Assembly: GCF_003208435.1 (NCBI RefSeq)
Contig: NZ_QKMF01000013.1
Location: 62,001-126,000, forward strand
Direction: 5' to 3'
DNA length: 64,000 bases
Source of the DNA: Pelagimonas varians
Lineage (GTDB): Bacteria > Pseudomonadota > Alphaproteobacteria > Rhodobacterales > Rhodobacteraceae
In this document: positions 44,391 through 53,375 of the stretch, piece by piece
How the letters are laid out: each line of letters begins with the position of its first letter
Numbering within the stretch: the first letter of the stretch is position 1
Notes under the pieces: generated by a model
Database searches by the model: none
What the model was told of the DNA's origin: nothing
Seen by the model: only the letters and a program-made list of their open reading frames with translations
Position numbers and translations under genes: made by a program

Positions 44391-44978
44391 TTAACGGCTT
44401 GGCTCGATCAATAGGCGGGACGCATCGATGACACCTCCCCAGACGTTATCCAATGCTTCTTGTAAGGACATGTTGTCAGCGTGTTCCCAAAGGAATATCG
44501 CCCTTCCGATTGCATCGGTGGCGTAGCTTGCCAATGCGGCGGCGGTTTGACGACTGCCAGCGCGGGTATTCAGGCAATCTGTTAGTGCGTGACGTTCTGA
44601 CATCAAAAAACCATCAAGTATACCGCGGGCTTTTTCGTTTGATCGAAGGACTTTTCCCACCATGCGAAGAATGGCTTCGTCACCGGCCAGCGTTTGCATG
44701 TGCGTGTCCAAAAACAGTTTCAGATCCGTTGCCAAAACGCCGGTCCCACTGCGCAATGCCTCAAGTTCTTCGTCGCGAAAGCTCGGCGGGTGCCCAACCG
44801 CGGCCGCTTCCTTGTTGGTATAATAGTTAAAGAACGTGCGTGTACTTATTCCCGCCGCCGTGGCGATCTCCTCGGTCGTTACGGTGTCGAGGTCGTGCGT
44901 CACGGCCAGCTCCAGCGTTGATTTCTGAATATCGCGCGCAGTTTCCTGCCGTCGCCTTTGTCGTAACGAAAGTGTCAT
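44391..44978 (-). CDS. TetR/AcrR family transcriptional regulator
   Basis: 195 residues. HTH DIQKSTLELAVTHDLDTVTTEEIATAAGISTRTFFNYYTNKE is a strong TetR signature; a helical effector domain follows. It converges with iclR with an 8-bp gap and is divergent from the DUF1499 gene, 77 bp apart, making that gene its probable target. Confidence 0.92.
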   Translation of the reverse strand: MTLSLRQRRRQETARDIQKSTLELAVTHDLDTVTTEEIATAAGISTRTFFNYYTNKEAAAVGHPPSFRDEELEALRSGTGVLATDLKLFLDTHMQTLAGDEAILRMVGKVLRSNEKARGILDGFLMSERHALTDCLNTRAGSRQTAAALASYATDAIGRAIFLWEHADNMSLQEALDNVWGGVIDASRLLIEPSR

Positions 44979-45055
44979 CGGTCAAAACCTTGCGTAGTGT
45001 GCAACCTTTGCATATTCAGCACCTATCACCACGGATAGTCAAGGACGGGTCGAAA

Positions 45056-45781
45056 ATGAAATACACAGGAAAAATTGCTCTTCTCGTCGTTTGTCTCGGC
45101 GCGCTGGGTGCGGGTTTGATGCTTTTGGGCGCGCGCACCGGATTGTGGGAACCCATCACCGGTTTCGGCCTTTATCGCACCTATTTCAATCCGCTTGCTA
45201 TGATTGTTACCGCCGTGGGCCTGTTTGCGGTGATCGTTCACGCCATGCGCAAAGAAAAAAGCGGGATCATCGCCGGGGGAATCGCGGTTCTGTTTGGCGT
45301 CCTATGCTTGATCCCGATGGTTTCAGGGGCAATCAACCCGCAAAAACGCGCGGCCCCGATCCACGACATTTCAACCGATACGGCCAACCCGCCTTTGTTT
45401 GAAACCTTGGATGATACCCGCGCAGGTGCCAAAAACACGCTTGTTTATGCTGGCCCTGAATTGGCCCAAGCTCAGGCCGCAGCCTATCCTGATATCGCGC
45501 CCTTGGACACAGACCTGACTGTTGACGCTGCTTTTCAACACGCTTTGACCGTCGCGCAGGATATGGGTTGGGAGATTGTCTCGTCTGATCAGGACCGCCG
45601 CCGTTTTGAGGCCACGGCGCGGACCACTGTCTTTTACTTTGCCGATGACGTGGTGATTGTTGTCACCCCGCAGGGCGACGGCAGCCGCGTTGATATGCGC
45701 AGCGTCTCACGCGTCGGTCGCAGCGACCAAGGCCTCAACGCTGCCCGCATTCGCGCGTTCCAGCAAGCGTTCGGGGCATAA
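45056..45781 (+). CDS. DUF1499 domain-containing membrane protein
   Basis: 241 residues from ATG 45056 (MKYTGKIALLVVCLG). Three hydrophobic spans occupy about residues 5-26, 43-63 and 70-95; the C-terminal half (DLTVDAAFQHALTVAQDMGWEIVSSDQDRRRFEATARTTVFYFADDVVIVV) is the DUF1499 fold. Function unknown. Divergent from the TetR gene that may control it. Confidence 0.87.
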   Translation: MKYTGKIALLVVCLGALGAGLMLLGARTGLWEPITGFGLYRTYFNPLAMIVTAVGLFAVIVHAMRKEKSGIIAGGIAVLFGVLCLIPMVSGAINPQKRAAPIHDISTDTANPPLFETLDDTRAGAKNTLVYAGPELAQAQAAAYPDIAPLDTDLTVDAAFQHALTVAQDMGWEIVSSDQDRRRFEATARTTVFYFADDVVIVVTPQGDGSRVDMRSVSRVGRSDQGLNAARIRAFQQAFGA

Positions 45782-45904
45782 GGCAGCAAACCCTTTTGAC
45801 TGCCCGCGACATCAAATGGGTTTCCATCGTGAATAAAGTGACACGTTGCGATGGATGCCTAAAAGAACTGCAAACGCTTCCCCCTCTTCTCAAAGGACGG
45901 ACTT

Positions 45905-46453
45905 ATGACAAACATGTCTCCTGTTTACACCTCCATTCTCGCTGCATCAGTGGGTTTGGCATTCCCTCAAATGGCCCTTGCCCAAGCGCCGAATATTCAG
46001 ACCAAGGGCGCGATAATCCACCTAGCCGACAACCTGAGCGAAGAGGCCATGCTCGGCTGGTGTATCGACACCCAAGGCCGTGGATTGGGGGAACTGCTGC
46101 ATGCGCATTCGTGCAAACCAAACGGGGACGACGTGTTGTTTTCCTTTGCGCAGTCCAGCGGCCTGATTGAATCCGTCACCTACGAGGGCCGGTGCATGGC
46201 CTATAACGCGCCTGACAACGCAGCCACCCCGTTTGGCTTGGTCACCTGTGACGAAACGGACCCAGCCCAAAAATTCACCTATGATAACGCGAGCATGGAG
46301 CTGCATTTGGCCTCCCAGCCGGCCCGATGTGTCACAGTTGCTGAAAACATTGACGATGCTGGCCCATACCAATCGCGCTATCTTCTTCTTGCGCAGTGCG
46401 CGGATTTGGCCTCCGGCTTCAAGCAATGGGTTGTCAAAAACGCCGATCAATAA
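45905..46453 (+). CDS. Secreted ricin B/beta-trefoil-like protein
   Basis: 182 residues starting MTNMSPVYTSILAASVGLAFPQMALAQ, a signal peptide (an internal ATG at 45914 is an alternative start). Six cysteines and repeated blocks (CIDTQGRGLGELLHAHSC, RCMAYNAPDN, RCVTVAENID, ending KQWVV) follow the ricin-type trefoil pattern, with a QxW at the end. Likely a periplasmic or secreted carbohydrate- or envelope-binding protein; no enzyme domain is attached. Confidence 0.72.
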   Translation: MTNMSPVYTSILAASVGLAFPQMALAQAPNIQTKGAIIHLADNLSEEAMLGWCIDTQGRGLGELLHAHSCKPNGDDVLFSFAQSSGLIESVTYEGRCMAYNAPDNAATPFGLVTCDETDPAQKFTYDNASMELHLASQPARCVTVAENIDDAGPYQSRYLLLAQCADLASGFKQWVVKNADQ

Positions 46454-46461
46454 CCATTTCA

Positions 46462-46483
46462 GGGCCGCCGATGATGGCGGCCC
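46462..46483 (+). terminator. GC-rich hairpin downstream of the ricin-like gene
   Basis: Perfect 8-bp stem GGGCCGCC (46462-46469) and GGCGGCCC (46476-46483), 6-nt loop, 8 nt after the stop. No U-run, so a partial or factor-assisted terminator. Confidence 0.6.
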
Positions 46484-46517
46484 GTATCCGTCAGATCTCA
46501 AAGGCTTCTGCGGTTGC

Positions 46518-46919
46518 CTAAGTTTCCTCAAGGTCGACGCACAAATACCGAACAGCGCTGTCCATTTTTGAGTGCCCAAGCAGCAACTGCACGGCTCTCA
46601 AGTTACCAGTTTTCTTGTAGATCCGCGTTGCTTTCGTGCGGCGCATAGAATGGGCTCCATAGGCGCTCGCTTCGAGACCAATGGATGTTATCCAATCTCG
46701 CATCAACCACTTTCATTTTGACCAGATCACAGCCGCGCAACTTGCTGTCTATGGCCAGAGTGAACAAAGCCAAATCACGATGGTTCTCAGCCAATTCAAG
46801 TCTGACCCGAATTGCCCAAACATGCTTTGGCATCAAGGGGCGTTTTTTGGCCGACAATGCGCCCCTTGTTCCAAGCGGATCGCACGGCGCGAATGGCGGG
46901 TAGGTTTTACGTTTCCATG
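46518..46919 (-). pseudogene. Site-specific tyrosine recombinase/integrase, internally deleted
   Basis: Two pieces of a Roseobacter-type phage integrase survive. The N-terminal piece KRKTYPPFAPCDPLGTRG...MPKHVWAIRVRLELAENHRD ... SKLRGCDLVKMKVVD is in one frame; the C-terminal piece WITSIGLEASAYGAHSMRRTKATR ... NLRAVQLLLGHSKMDSAVRYLCVD, with the catalytic Arg, His and Tyr, is in another. They meet near 46690, where roughly the whole middle of the protein (about 100 residues, including the first catalytic Arg region) is missing. In addition, ATG at 46919 is followed by one extra G, so the expected MKRKTYPP start is out of frame. The gene is dead. Confidence 0.85.
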
Positions 46920-47419
46920 AGTGATCCTCCGATCCGCCATATCCTCCCAAATCGACAAGCCAACGCCCACGAAGTCGTCTATCACACAGCGCAACATCGC
47001 TGGTGTATCCGTTCCTGGATTTTCTTTTTGCGCATGAAGGCGGAAGAAGTTCTGACGTCGAAGTGGCTCAGGGGCAAACACAGTCGTTTTGTCGATTGGA
47101 CGCAAACGGGGAAAAACCAAAGGCCCCAGTCTATCAAGAAAGTTGAATAAACGGGCCCACGCGCATGCTGCTTGCGTTGCAGCCAATGCCCCCACCAGCG
47201 GCGACAGCGGGCAATTCAAGTCACTTTACCAATCTTGTTACCTACTCAAAGAAAACCACGATGACCGTCGGCGTTGGGAAAGTCATTTCGCCATTAAGAC
47301 CCCGCCGCGTTGTCGCAAGACCACCGGCCATTCATGTGCTCTGCAAAGAAGAGCCGGAATCTAAGCGCGGAAAAACAGGCATTCGAAATGAACTGCCGAG
47401 TGCCTATTTGTTAAAACCT
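46920..47419. other. 500-bp interval without recognised genes
   Basis: Between the integrase remnant and a GNAT gene. Short open frames on both strands do not resemble known families. Probably decayed accessory DNA. Confidence 0.5.
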
Positions 47420-47947
47420 CTATTCTAGTCCGTAACCTTCTATGTCCCACCAATCAGAACGCATAAATTCTGGAGACGCCTGTGTAGGGCCGTTCAGTTT
47501 TTTCAAGGTTCCAGAAGTTAGCTCAAGCACCATCCACGCATCCGTTGCTGCCTGTCGTTCCGGATAAGGTGTCTGTTTGTCAGTCGGAGCGTACCCGTAT
47601 CGAGGGTAGAATGTTGGTACCCCCATCACGAATACTGCATCTGCTCCGATAGACTTCAGGTGTTCAGTACTGTTTTCCATTATCTCTTTGCCAACGCCTT
47701 GACCTTGATACTCTGGCAACACTCCGCAGGGCGAAAGAAGGTAGCATTTGGTGTTTGGGTGATCTTTAAAGATGTACGGTGAGAACATCACGTTGCCGAC
47801 AACCTTCCCATCGCGCTTTGTGCTGATTGAAATTGTTTCTGGGTGATCGAATAGATTTTTAGCGAGCTGAGCTATTGTGTCTCCCTCTGCTTCACCAAAC
47901 GCCAAACGGTGGATTTCGATTGTGGCGTCGATATCTGAATGGTTCAT
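47420..47947 (-). CDS. GNAT family N-acetyltransferase
   Basis: 175 residues. DKRDGKVVGNVMFSPY-like reading STKRDGKVVGNVMF, then LLSPCGVLPEYQGQGVGKEIMENSTEHLKSIGADAVFVMG with the acetyl-CoA motif QGQGVG, and YPRYGYAP near the end. Resembles the YhbS-type subgroup. Substrate unknown. Ten bases separate its start from the yjhX stop. Confidence 0.88.
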   Translation of the reverse strand: MNHSDIDATIEIHRLAFGEAEGDTIAQLAKNLFDHPETISISTKRDGKVVGNVMFSPYIFKDHPNTKCYLLSPCGVLPEYQGQGVGKEIMENSTEHLKSIGADAVFVMGVPTFYPRYGYAPTDKQTPYPERQAATDAWMVLELTSGTLKKLNGPTQASPEFMRSDWWDIEGYGLE

Positions 47948-47956
47948 CGGTTTTAC

Positions 47957-48214
47957 CTATCTTTGATTCATTTGGGCGCGTACGGATTTTATCCCCAACG
48001 CGGAGGCGCGGTAGGGGCGGCCATTCTTTGAGTGGATGAAGCGCCGCTTTAGTAGGCGCTGGAAGACGCTGAGCGTGCAATCTTCGAGGACATGTCCGTC
48101 GCGGGTGAAGCAAGTAACATCATGGATTTTTCCGTTGTCCAAACGGTTATGATGGATGGCCCCGCCGCGTGCGAGTTCATGCAAAACACGTTGCTCGTGC
48201 TTTGAGATATTCAT
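47957..48214 (-). CDS. yjhX: YjhX family protein (UPF0386, putative toxin)
   Basis: 85 residues matching the YjhX family over its whole length: MNISKHEQRVLHELARGGAIHH, DVTCFTRDGHVLEDCTLSVFQRLLKRRFI and NGRPYRASALGIKSVRAQ, a winged-helix-like small protein. In E. coli YjhX is listed as a toxin paired with YjhQ, itself a GNAT acetyltransferase. Here a GNAT gene follows immediately, so a YjhX-YjhQ-like toxin-antitoxin pair is a reasonable reading. Confidence 0.88.
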   Translation of the reverse strand: MNISKHEQRVLHELARGGAIHHNRLDNGKIHDVTCFTRDGHVLEDCTLSVFQRLLKRRFIHSKNGRPYRASALGIKSVRAQMNQR

Positions 48215-48707
48215 TGATTATTCTCGGTTTTATGAAAGCATACAATTTGGTCACTCAGCGTTGCGCATGAGTGTGACCGTCAAGTAGTGTTCCTGAATTT
48301 GGTTCGCCAGGAACGGGCGTTATGCCCGGGACTCTTTCATAAAATCTCCATTGAACAAGGCATTTCGCCCCGCATAGCCATGGGCATTAGGCGATGAACA
48401 CCAGCAAGTCAACAAGTCGGGTGGTGCCGCAATGCGTGTGCCAAAGCTGATGTTTGCAGTCGGATGCAATGCGGGGCGGCAAGGGCTTTGGCCACGCTGT
48501 CAAAACGCGTCGTCAGGATCAGAAACTTTTCCAGAACAAGCAAAAGCCGCGTTTCTCCTGTGCCCAAAACTGGTGGGGAGCGATGCATTAGGTTTTCTCG
48601 AGGGGGGCTCAACCCGCTTGCTCCGGCGCAATAAAAGAAGAGCGACACCTGCCGACAATGCTCCCCCTGCAGAGTGTCCCTGTGGACGTGGGGAAGCTGT
48701 GCAATGG
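48215..48707. other. 493-bp interval upstream of yjhX
   Basis: No convincing gene. It carries paired hairpins at 48289-48328 and a 30-bp imperfect palindrome GGTCAC ... GTGACC at 48249-48278. A seven-codon reading with GGAG upstream (minus strand, near 48345) could be a leader peptide, but this is weak. Confidence 0.5.
48289..48328. repeat. Two adjacent perfect hairpins
   Basis: GTTCCTG (48289-48295) pairs with CAGGAAC (48308-48314), and CGGGC (48314-48318) with GCCCG (48324-48328). They share a base, so would stack as consecutive stem-loops in the leader of yjhX. Confidence 0.65.
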
Positions 48708-49922
48708 TCATGAACCTTGACCCCAGCGCGGAAACGGGTCCGTCATGGCGGCCCATTCTTGTGGCTGAAACTCGTCAACATCCAATAGAGCTGCATTTAG
48801 GCGGGCTGAAATTGCGTCACGGTCCAATCCGACGCCAATGAACACGATTTCCTGACGACGATCCCCCCACGGCTCGGCCCAGTTTTGGGCAATCTCGGCC
48901 TGTGCCTGAGGATGTGTTGGCAAACGTTCCTGCGGCACGGCGGCCCACCAAAGCCCCATGGCTTTGACCGAAGACAGCGCCCCCGCCAAACTGAACTCCG
49001 CCGCCCAATTGGGTTGTGTCGCAATCCAGAAATGTCCTTTGGCCCGAATAGTGCCGGGCAAGGCACCGGTCAGAACGGTATGCAGTTTTTGAGGGTCAAA
49101 TGGCGGGCGGGCATGAAATACAAAGGAGGTGATACCGTATTCTTCATCTTCTGGAGTGTGATTGGCAAAGCCGTATAGTTCCTTGGCCCACATCGGATGT
49201 TCATGCGCAGTGTCAAAGTCGAAAAGACCGGTATCCAAAATGGCTTTGGTAGGCACGTCTGAATGGTTCGTTTCGATGATATTAGCGTCGCCGTTCAAAC
49301 TGCGAATGATTTTTCGCGCGTTGCTGCTGCGCTTTGGTCCAGCATCAGCGACCTTGTTCAAGATCACGACATCGGCAAATTCAATCTGTTCCGTCAAAAG
49401 GCTGACAAGGCTGCGGTCATCCTGATCACCCAAGAACTCCCCGCGATCCGTCAGAAAATCATGGGACGAGAAATCTTCAAGAAGATTGACGGCATCCACG
49501 ACGGTGACCATCGTATCAAGGCGCGCCACATCCGAAAGGCTTTGCCCGTTTTCATCCCGGAAATCAAAGGTGGCCGCGACGGGAAGTGGCTCAGATATCC
49601 CGGTGGATTCAATCAGCAAGTAATCAAATCGCCCTTCTTCTGATAGGGTGCGGACCACTTTCAAAAGGTCATCGCGCAAGGTGCAACAGATGCATCCATT
49701 CGACATCTCAACCAGCGTCTCTTCGGAGCGCGACAGCTCCGAACCTTCGCGGACAAGATCGGCGTCTATGTTGACTTCGGACATGTCGTTAACAATTACC
49801 GCGACACGCCGTCCATCGCGATTGTTAAGAATGCGGTTCAAGAGGGTGGTTTTCCCGGCTCCTAGAAAGCCGGACAAGACGGTCACAGGAAGGCGGGAAT
49901 CTTTGATGCCAGTGTCTTTCAT
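48708..49922 (-). CDS. COG0523 family GTP-binding metallochaperone (CobW/ZigA-like)
   Basis: 404 residues. GTPase motifs [12 protein letters not shown] (Walker A), NEVNID-like [10 protein letters not shown], the metal-binding CxCC as [22 protein letters not shown] (Walker B) and the NKVD analogue LNKVAD are all present, plus the CobW C-terminal domain ([21 protein letters not shown] region). The Zur-regulated branch delivers zinc to metalloenzymes under starvation. A Zur-box-like palindrome lies 113 bp upstream, and zur with a zinc importer lies nearby. Confidence 0.9.
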   Translation of the reverse strand: MKDTGIKDSRLPVTVLSGFLGAGKTTLLNRILNNRDGRRVAVIVNDMSEVNIDADLVREGSELSRSEETLVEMSNGCICCTLRDDLLKVVRTLSEEGRFDYLLIESTGISEPLPVAATFDFRDENGQSLSDVARLDTMVTVVDAVNLLEDFSSHDFLTDRGEFLGDQDDRSLVSLLTEQIEFADVVILNKVADAGPKRSSNARKIIRSLNGDANIIETNHSDVPTKAILDTGLFDFDTAHEHPMWAKELYGFANHTPEDEEYGITSFVFHARPPFDPQKLHTVLTGALPGTIRAKGHFWIATQPNWAAEFSLAGALSSVKAMGLWWAAVPQERLPTHPQAQAEIAQNWAEPWGDRRQEIVFIGVGLDRDAISARLNAALLDVDEFQPQEWAAMTDPFPRWGQGS

Positions 49923-50034
49923 AGTGAGTTGATCTTCCTAATTAGGGTGGGCGAATAGCCAGCGGAAACTCGCACTCCAAATAATTGACAAAAGGTGCGG
50001 CTGCGTCCGAGGAGATTAATTTGAAAATTGGTTA

Positions 50035-50049
50035 TGTTATAACGTAACA
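50035..50049. promoter_or_regulatory. Zur-box-like palindrome upstream of the COG0523 gene
   Basis: TGTTATAACGTAACA matches the alphaproteobacterial Zur consensus TGTTATANTATAACA at 12 of 14 fixed positions. It is 113 bp upstream of the COG0523 start, in the only region that can hold its promoter. Confidence 0.6.
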
Positions 50050-50329
50050 AATGGCAAGCCTGTTTGATGTTGTGTTGGCTTAACTAGGAAGCGGCTTAGT
50101 TGCACAAAGCAGGGCGAGGCAGAGGAAGACCGGCGCAAATCCGAAAAAAAGGAAGGGCAGCATGGCGGCCGCATCCCCGACGGCGTGACATGGGCGGGGT
50201 AATGTTTTGATCACGATCTAAGTAAGCTACGCAGAACTAATGCGCTTGGAAATGGAACAGCGGCGTCAGGAAATCCGCGCTGCTGCATTTTGCGGTTAGC
50301 TAGGGTCAGCTCCGGGCAGGAAGCTGACT

Positions 50330-50572
50330 TTGCAAAGTCACTCCAAGTTCAGGGATACTTGGCGCAATCTGCCCGGAACAGCCTTTTTGGACGCAAAAAT
50401 GCTGCTGCGCGGTTTTCCTAAAGCCACCATTCAGTACATGTCGCAGCATTTGGAAACACACGAGATCGGCAGTGCGGCACAATCAAGATTTTCGCAGGTC
50501 TACAAAACCGAAAGGCCCCGTTTGGCTCAATCGATTATCAGTCTCGACCAAGTTAAACAGTTGTTTCAATGA
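50330..50572 (+). CDS. Possible small or remnant coding region
   Basis: 80 codons (FRDTWRNLPGTAFLDAKML ... ERPRLAQSIISLDQ) without recognised family or clear ribosome-binding site. It may be a gene remnant; reported only because the gap is long. Confidence 0.2.
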   Translation: MQSHSKFRDTWRNLPGTAFLDAKMLLRGFPKATIQYMSQHLETHEIGSAAQSRFSQVYKTERPRLAQSIISLDQVKQLFQ

Positions 50573-50607
50573 CTATCTTGCTTGATGATAAATTCAGATT
50601 CGAACTG

Positions 50608-50622
50608 TTTTACGTTACACAT
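50608..50622. promoter_or_regulatory. Weak Zur-like element upstream of DUF3604 gene
   Basis: TTTTACGTTACACAT shares the octamer TTACGTTA with the reverse complement of the 50035 site and lies 15 nt before the DUF3604 start. Symmetry is poor, so this is tentative. Confidence 0.3.
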
Positions 50623-50636
50623 AGAAAGGGTTTGCC

Positions 50637-52553
50637 ATGCAATTTTTGAAGGTTTTGACCTCGATTGCGGCGCTTTTGCCAGCCACGTCATTTGCCCAAG
50701 TAACCACCGACGGTGGGACAATTGACCCAGCCAAAGTTGAACAGTTTTTCGATCAACCGGGCTATTCCCCATATGCTGGTCGCTCCTACCCAATTTTCCC
50801 CTTGTGGGGTGAGCAGCATCTGCATACCTCTTGGTCCCCTGACGCTATTGCCGCCGGTACACGGATTGGCCCGGATGAGGCGTTGCGCTTCGCCAAGGGC
50901 GAAGAAATTACCTCAAACACCGGGCAACCTGTGAAGCTGTCCAGACCTTATGATTGGATCGTGATTGCAGATCACTCTGATGCGCTTGGTGTTATGGCCA
51001 GAGTGATCGACGGCGATCCAAATCTACTCGCAGATCCGACGCTAAAAAGATGGAGTGTGGGGATGAACGCGGGGGGAGCCGCCGCGACTGAAGCCCTCAT
51101 GGAGATGATTACCCTTCAGGGGCTGGGGCAAATTCCGGACGCCATCACAAACCCTGACACGCAATTCGACATGTGGCGTATGCAGACTGAAATCGTTGAA
51201 AATCACAATAATCCGGGCACTTTTTCCGCATTGATTGGCTACGAATGGAGCTCGAATTTTGGCGGGGGCAACAATTTGCACCGCAATGTAATCTACCGCG
51301 ATGGGAAATCACATGCTGACCGGGTTCGTCCACTCACGTCATTTGACACCGAAATCCCAAATGAGCTTTGGGACTGGATGGAAAACTACGAAGAAAAGAC
51401 TGGTGGCCGAGTGTTGGCAATCCCGCACAACGGCAACCTGTCGAATGGCCTGATGTTTGCGACCGAAACCCCGGATGGCAAACCGATTGACGTCGAATGG
51501 GCGATGCGGCGTCAAAAATGGGAACCCATTTACGAAATTACTCAGACCAAGGGCACATCGGAACAACACCCAACCCTCTCTCCATCTGATGAATTCGCAG
51601 ATTATGAGATTTGGGATGCGGGCAACCTTAATGTTGTGCCAAAAGAACCGGGTATGATCGAATATGAATACGCCCGCGAAGCGCTCAAGCGCGGGCTGGC
51701 GTTGGAAGCCGAATTTGGAGTGAACCCTTTCAAGTTCGGCTTGGTTGGCTCAACGGACTCTCACACGGGTATTTCCACTGCTGAAGAAAGCAACTTCTTT
51801 GGTAAGTTCCCGGCAAGTGAACCTTCGGCGGAGCGCTCCACAGGAAACGCCTTTGATTTCGAAGGGCGTGTCGTCAAAGACTGGCAGCTTGGGGCCACAG
51901 GTCTCATGGCGGTTTGGGCCACCGAGAACACGCGCGCATCACTCTGGGATGCAATGAACCGCAAAGAAGTCTATGGCACAACCGGCCCTCGCATTGGCGT
52001 ACGGTTCTTTGGTGGATGGGAGTTCAACGAACAAGACGCTCAGAGCAGAAACCCTGGGGCACTAGGCTATGACAAAGGTGTACCCATGGGCGGAGATTTG
52101 GCACCGATCCCCACCGCCGACGCCGCCCCAAGCTTCTTGGTCGCGGCACTTAAAGACCCGTTTTCCGGCAATCTTGATCGCATTCAAATTGTGAAGGGAT
52201 GGCTAGATGCTGAAGGCAACACTCAAGAAAAGATCTTTGATGTTGTTTGGGGCGGCGACCGGACAGTTGATGAAAACGGAAAGCTTTCTCCCGTTGGGGA
52301 CACCGTTGATATCGCAAATGCAACATGGTCGAACACAATCGGTTCTCCTGAGTTGATCACAGCATGGCAAGATCCTGAATTTGATCCGACGGTCAGTGCC
52401 TTCTATTATGCACGGGTTCTTGAAATCCCAACTCCAAGATGGACAGCATATGACGCCGTCTATTTCAAAGATGCGGCATTCGGACCTGAGGTTCCCATGA
52501 AAACTATAGAACGCGCCTACACCTCTCCTATTTGGTATTCGCCCAAGGGCTAA
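50637..52553 (+). CDS. DUF3604 family exported protein (PHP-like metal sites)
   Basis: 638 residues with a signal peptide (FLKVLTSIAALLPATSFAQ). WGEQHLHTSWSPDA (HxH), VIADHSDALG and GSTDSHTG recall the metal-binding corners of PHP/amidohydrolase folds, placed in the order expected (about residues 60, 108 and 378). DUF3604 proteins are uncharacterised. Divergent from the COG0523 gene, and with a Zur-like site near its start, it may belong to the zinc regulon; the link is inferred. A terminator follows at 52575. Confidence 0.87.
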   Translation: MQFLKVLTSIAALLPATSFAQVTTDGGTIDPAKVEQFFDQPGYSPYAGRSYPIFPLWGEQHLHTSWSPDAIAAGTRIGPDEALRFAKGEEITSNTGQPVKLSRPYDWIVIADHSDALGVMARVIDGDPNLLADPTLKRWSVGMNAGGAAATEALMEMITLQGLGQIPDAITNPDTQFDMWRMQTEIVENHNNPGTFSALIGYEWSSNFGGGNNLHRNVIYRDGKSHADRVRPLTSFDTEIPNELWDWMENYEEKTGGRVLAIPHNGNLSNGLMFATETPDGKPIDVEWAMRRQKWEPIYEITQTKGTSEQHPTLSPSDEFADYEIWDAGNLNVVPKEPGMIEYEYAREALKRGLALEAEFGVNPFKFGLVGSTDSHTGISTAEESNFFGKFPASEPSAERSTGNAFDFEGRVVKDWQLGATGLMAVWATENTRASLWDAMNRKEVYGTTGPRIGVRFFGGWEFNEQDAQSRNPGALGYDKGVPMGGDLAPIPTADAAPSFLVAALKDPFSGNLDRIQIVKGWLDAEGNTQEKIFDVVWGGDRTVDENGKLSPVGDTVDIANATWSNTIGSPELITAWQDPEFDPTVSAFYYARVLEIPTPRWTAYDAVYFKDAAFGPEVPMKTIERAYTSPIWYSPKG

Positions 52554-52574
52554 AGAACAGTGTGTTAAAGCAAG

Positions 52575-52601
52575 CCTCTGAGCCTACGTCGGGCCCAGAG
52601 G
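52575..52601 (+). terminator. Terminator after the DUF3604 gene
   Basis: CCTCTG (52575-52580) pairs with CAGAGG (52596-52601), extended inward by GCC/GGGC, and is followed by a T-rich run (TTTCATTCTCTTT). Located 22 nt after the stop. Confidence 0.75.
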
Positions 52602-52985
52602 TTTCATTCTCTTTCAATCACTTAATCTGGACCTCACTCTAGCGGCGGATCAAGACAATCATCCTTCAGACAATGCTCTCTCCAGAAACGGTTTGCATAA
52701 TGAGCTTTTCAACATAACCAACCCTTTGTTGATTTCGATTTCTTTTTCAACAAGTGAAAAAGTTGACATGGCCGCATGAAAGTCGGCTCTCGGGATAGGC
52801 TATTTTTTGGCTTTGAGCCGGCGGCAAAAGGTACACGGCTGAAAACTTGAATGTCTCTTTTGGGGCTGAATGCAGTCTATCGGTGCCGCTGTGCCACCAC
52901 GTGCTGGGCAAAAACCTTGCGCTGCACTGCCGCAAGTCGGCAGTTGGTCCAAACCTATCACTTCTCCTACTTGAAAGTGACCGTT
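52602..52985. other. 384-bp interval without recognised genes
   Basis: Between the DUF3604 terminator and a convergent VOC gene. No gene or clear site recognised. Confidence 0.5.
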
Positions 52986-53375
52986 CTAGGAGCCGTGTGT
53001 CGCAATCCACCAAACGTTGCCACATAGGTCCTTTATTCCAGCCATGCGATCGCCATGTGGTCGATCGTTAGGCTCCATCAAAGTTGTGGCTCCCAGTTTT
53101 AATGCCAGTTCAAATGTCTGATCTGTGTCGTCCACGTACAAATGCATCTGAGATGTATTGGCTGAGTAATTGTCCGAACTTTCGTTCAACATCATGATAG
53201 AATTGCCAATCCGCAACCGTGCGTGCTGAACACGGCCGTCATCGTACCTGCTGTCCTTAATCACCGATGCATCGAATGCAGCGATCAAAAATTCGATCAA
53301 CCTGTCTGCGCCGACAACCGTGAAATAAGGTGTAATTGAATAATACCCTTCGGGCATGTTGTCTCGATCGGCCAA
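52986..53375 (-). CDS. VOC family (glyoxalase/PhnB-like) protein
   Basis: 129 residues. The start is probably TTG at 53375, which has GGGAG seven bases upstream; ATG at 53357 is the alternative. SITPYFTVVGADRLIEFLIAAFDA, HARLRIGNSIMMLNES and GDRMAGIKDLCGNVWWIATH are a PhnB-type vicinal-oxygen-chelate fold. Such proteins bind or modify small molecules; function unknown. It is isolated between two gene-poor gaps. Confidence 0.85.
   Translation of the reverse strand: MADRDNMPEGYYSITPYFTVVGADRLIEFLIAAFDASVIKDSRYDDGRVQHARLRIGNSIMMLNESSDNYSANTSQMHLYVDDTDQTFELALKLGATTLMEPNDRPHGDRMAGIKDLCGNVWWIATHGS

Larger units (their letters stand above)
49923..50636. other. 714-bp divergent interval between the COG0523 and DUF3604 genes
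   Basis: Contains the Zur-box-like palindrome at 50035, a weaker similar site at 50608 and an 80-codon open frame at 50330-50572 that I list separately at low confidence. Otherwise nothing recognised. Confidence 0.5.

Noticed and set aside
48314-48328. Possible integron attC-like core (CGGGCGTTATGCCCG)
   Set aside because: GTTATGC breaks the GTTRRRY core consensus, and no partner core or cassette array is present.
48409-48707. Minus-strand 115-codon open frame (48409-48756), mostly within the gap upstream of yjhX
   Set aside because: Overlaps the COG0523 gene, lacks a ribosome-binding site and any recognised similarity.
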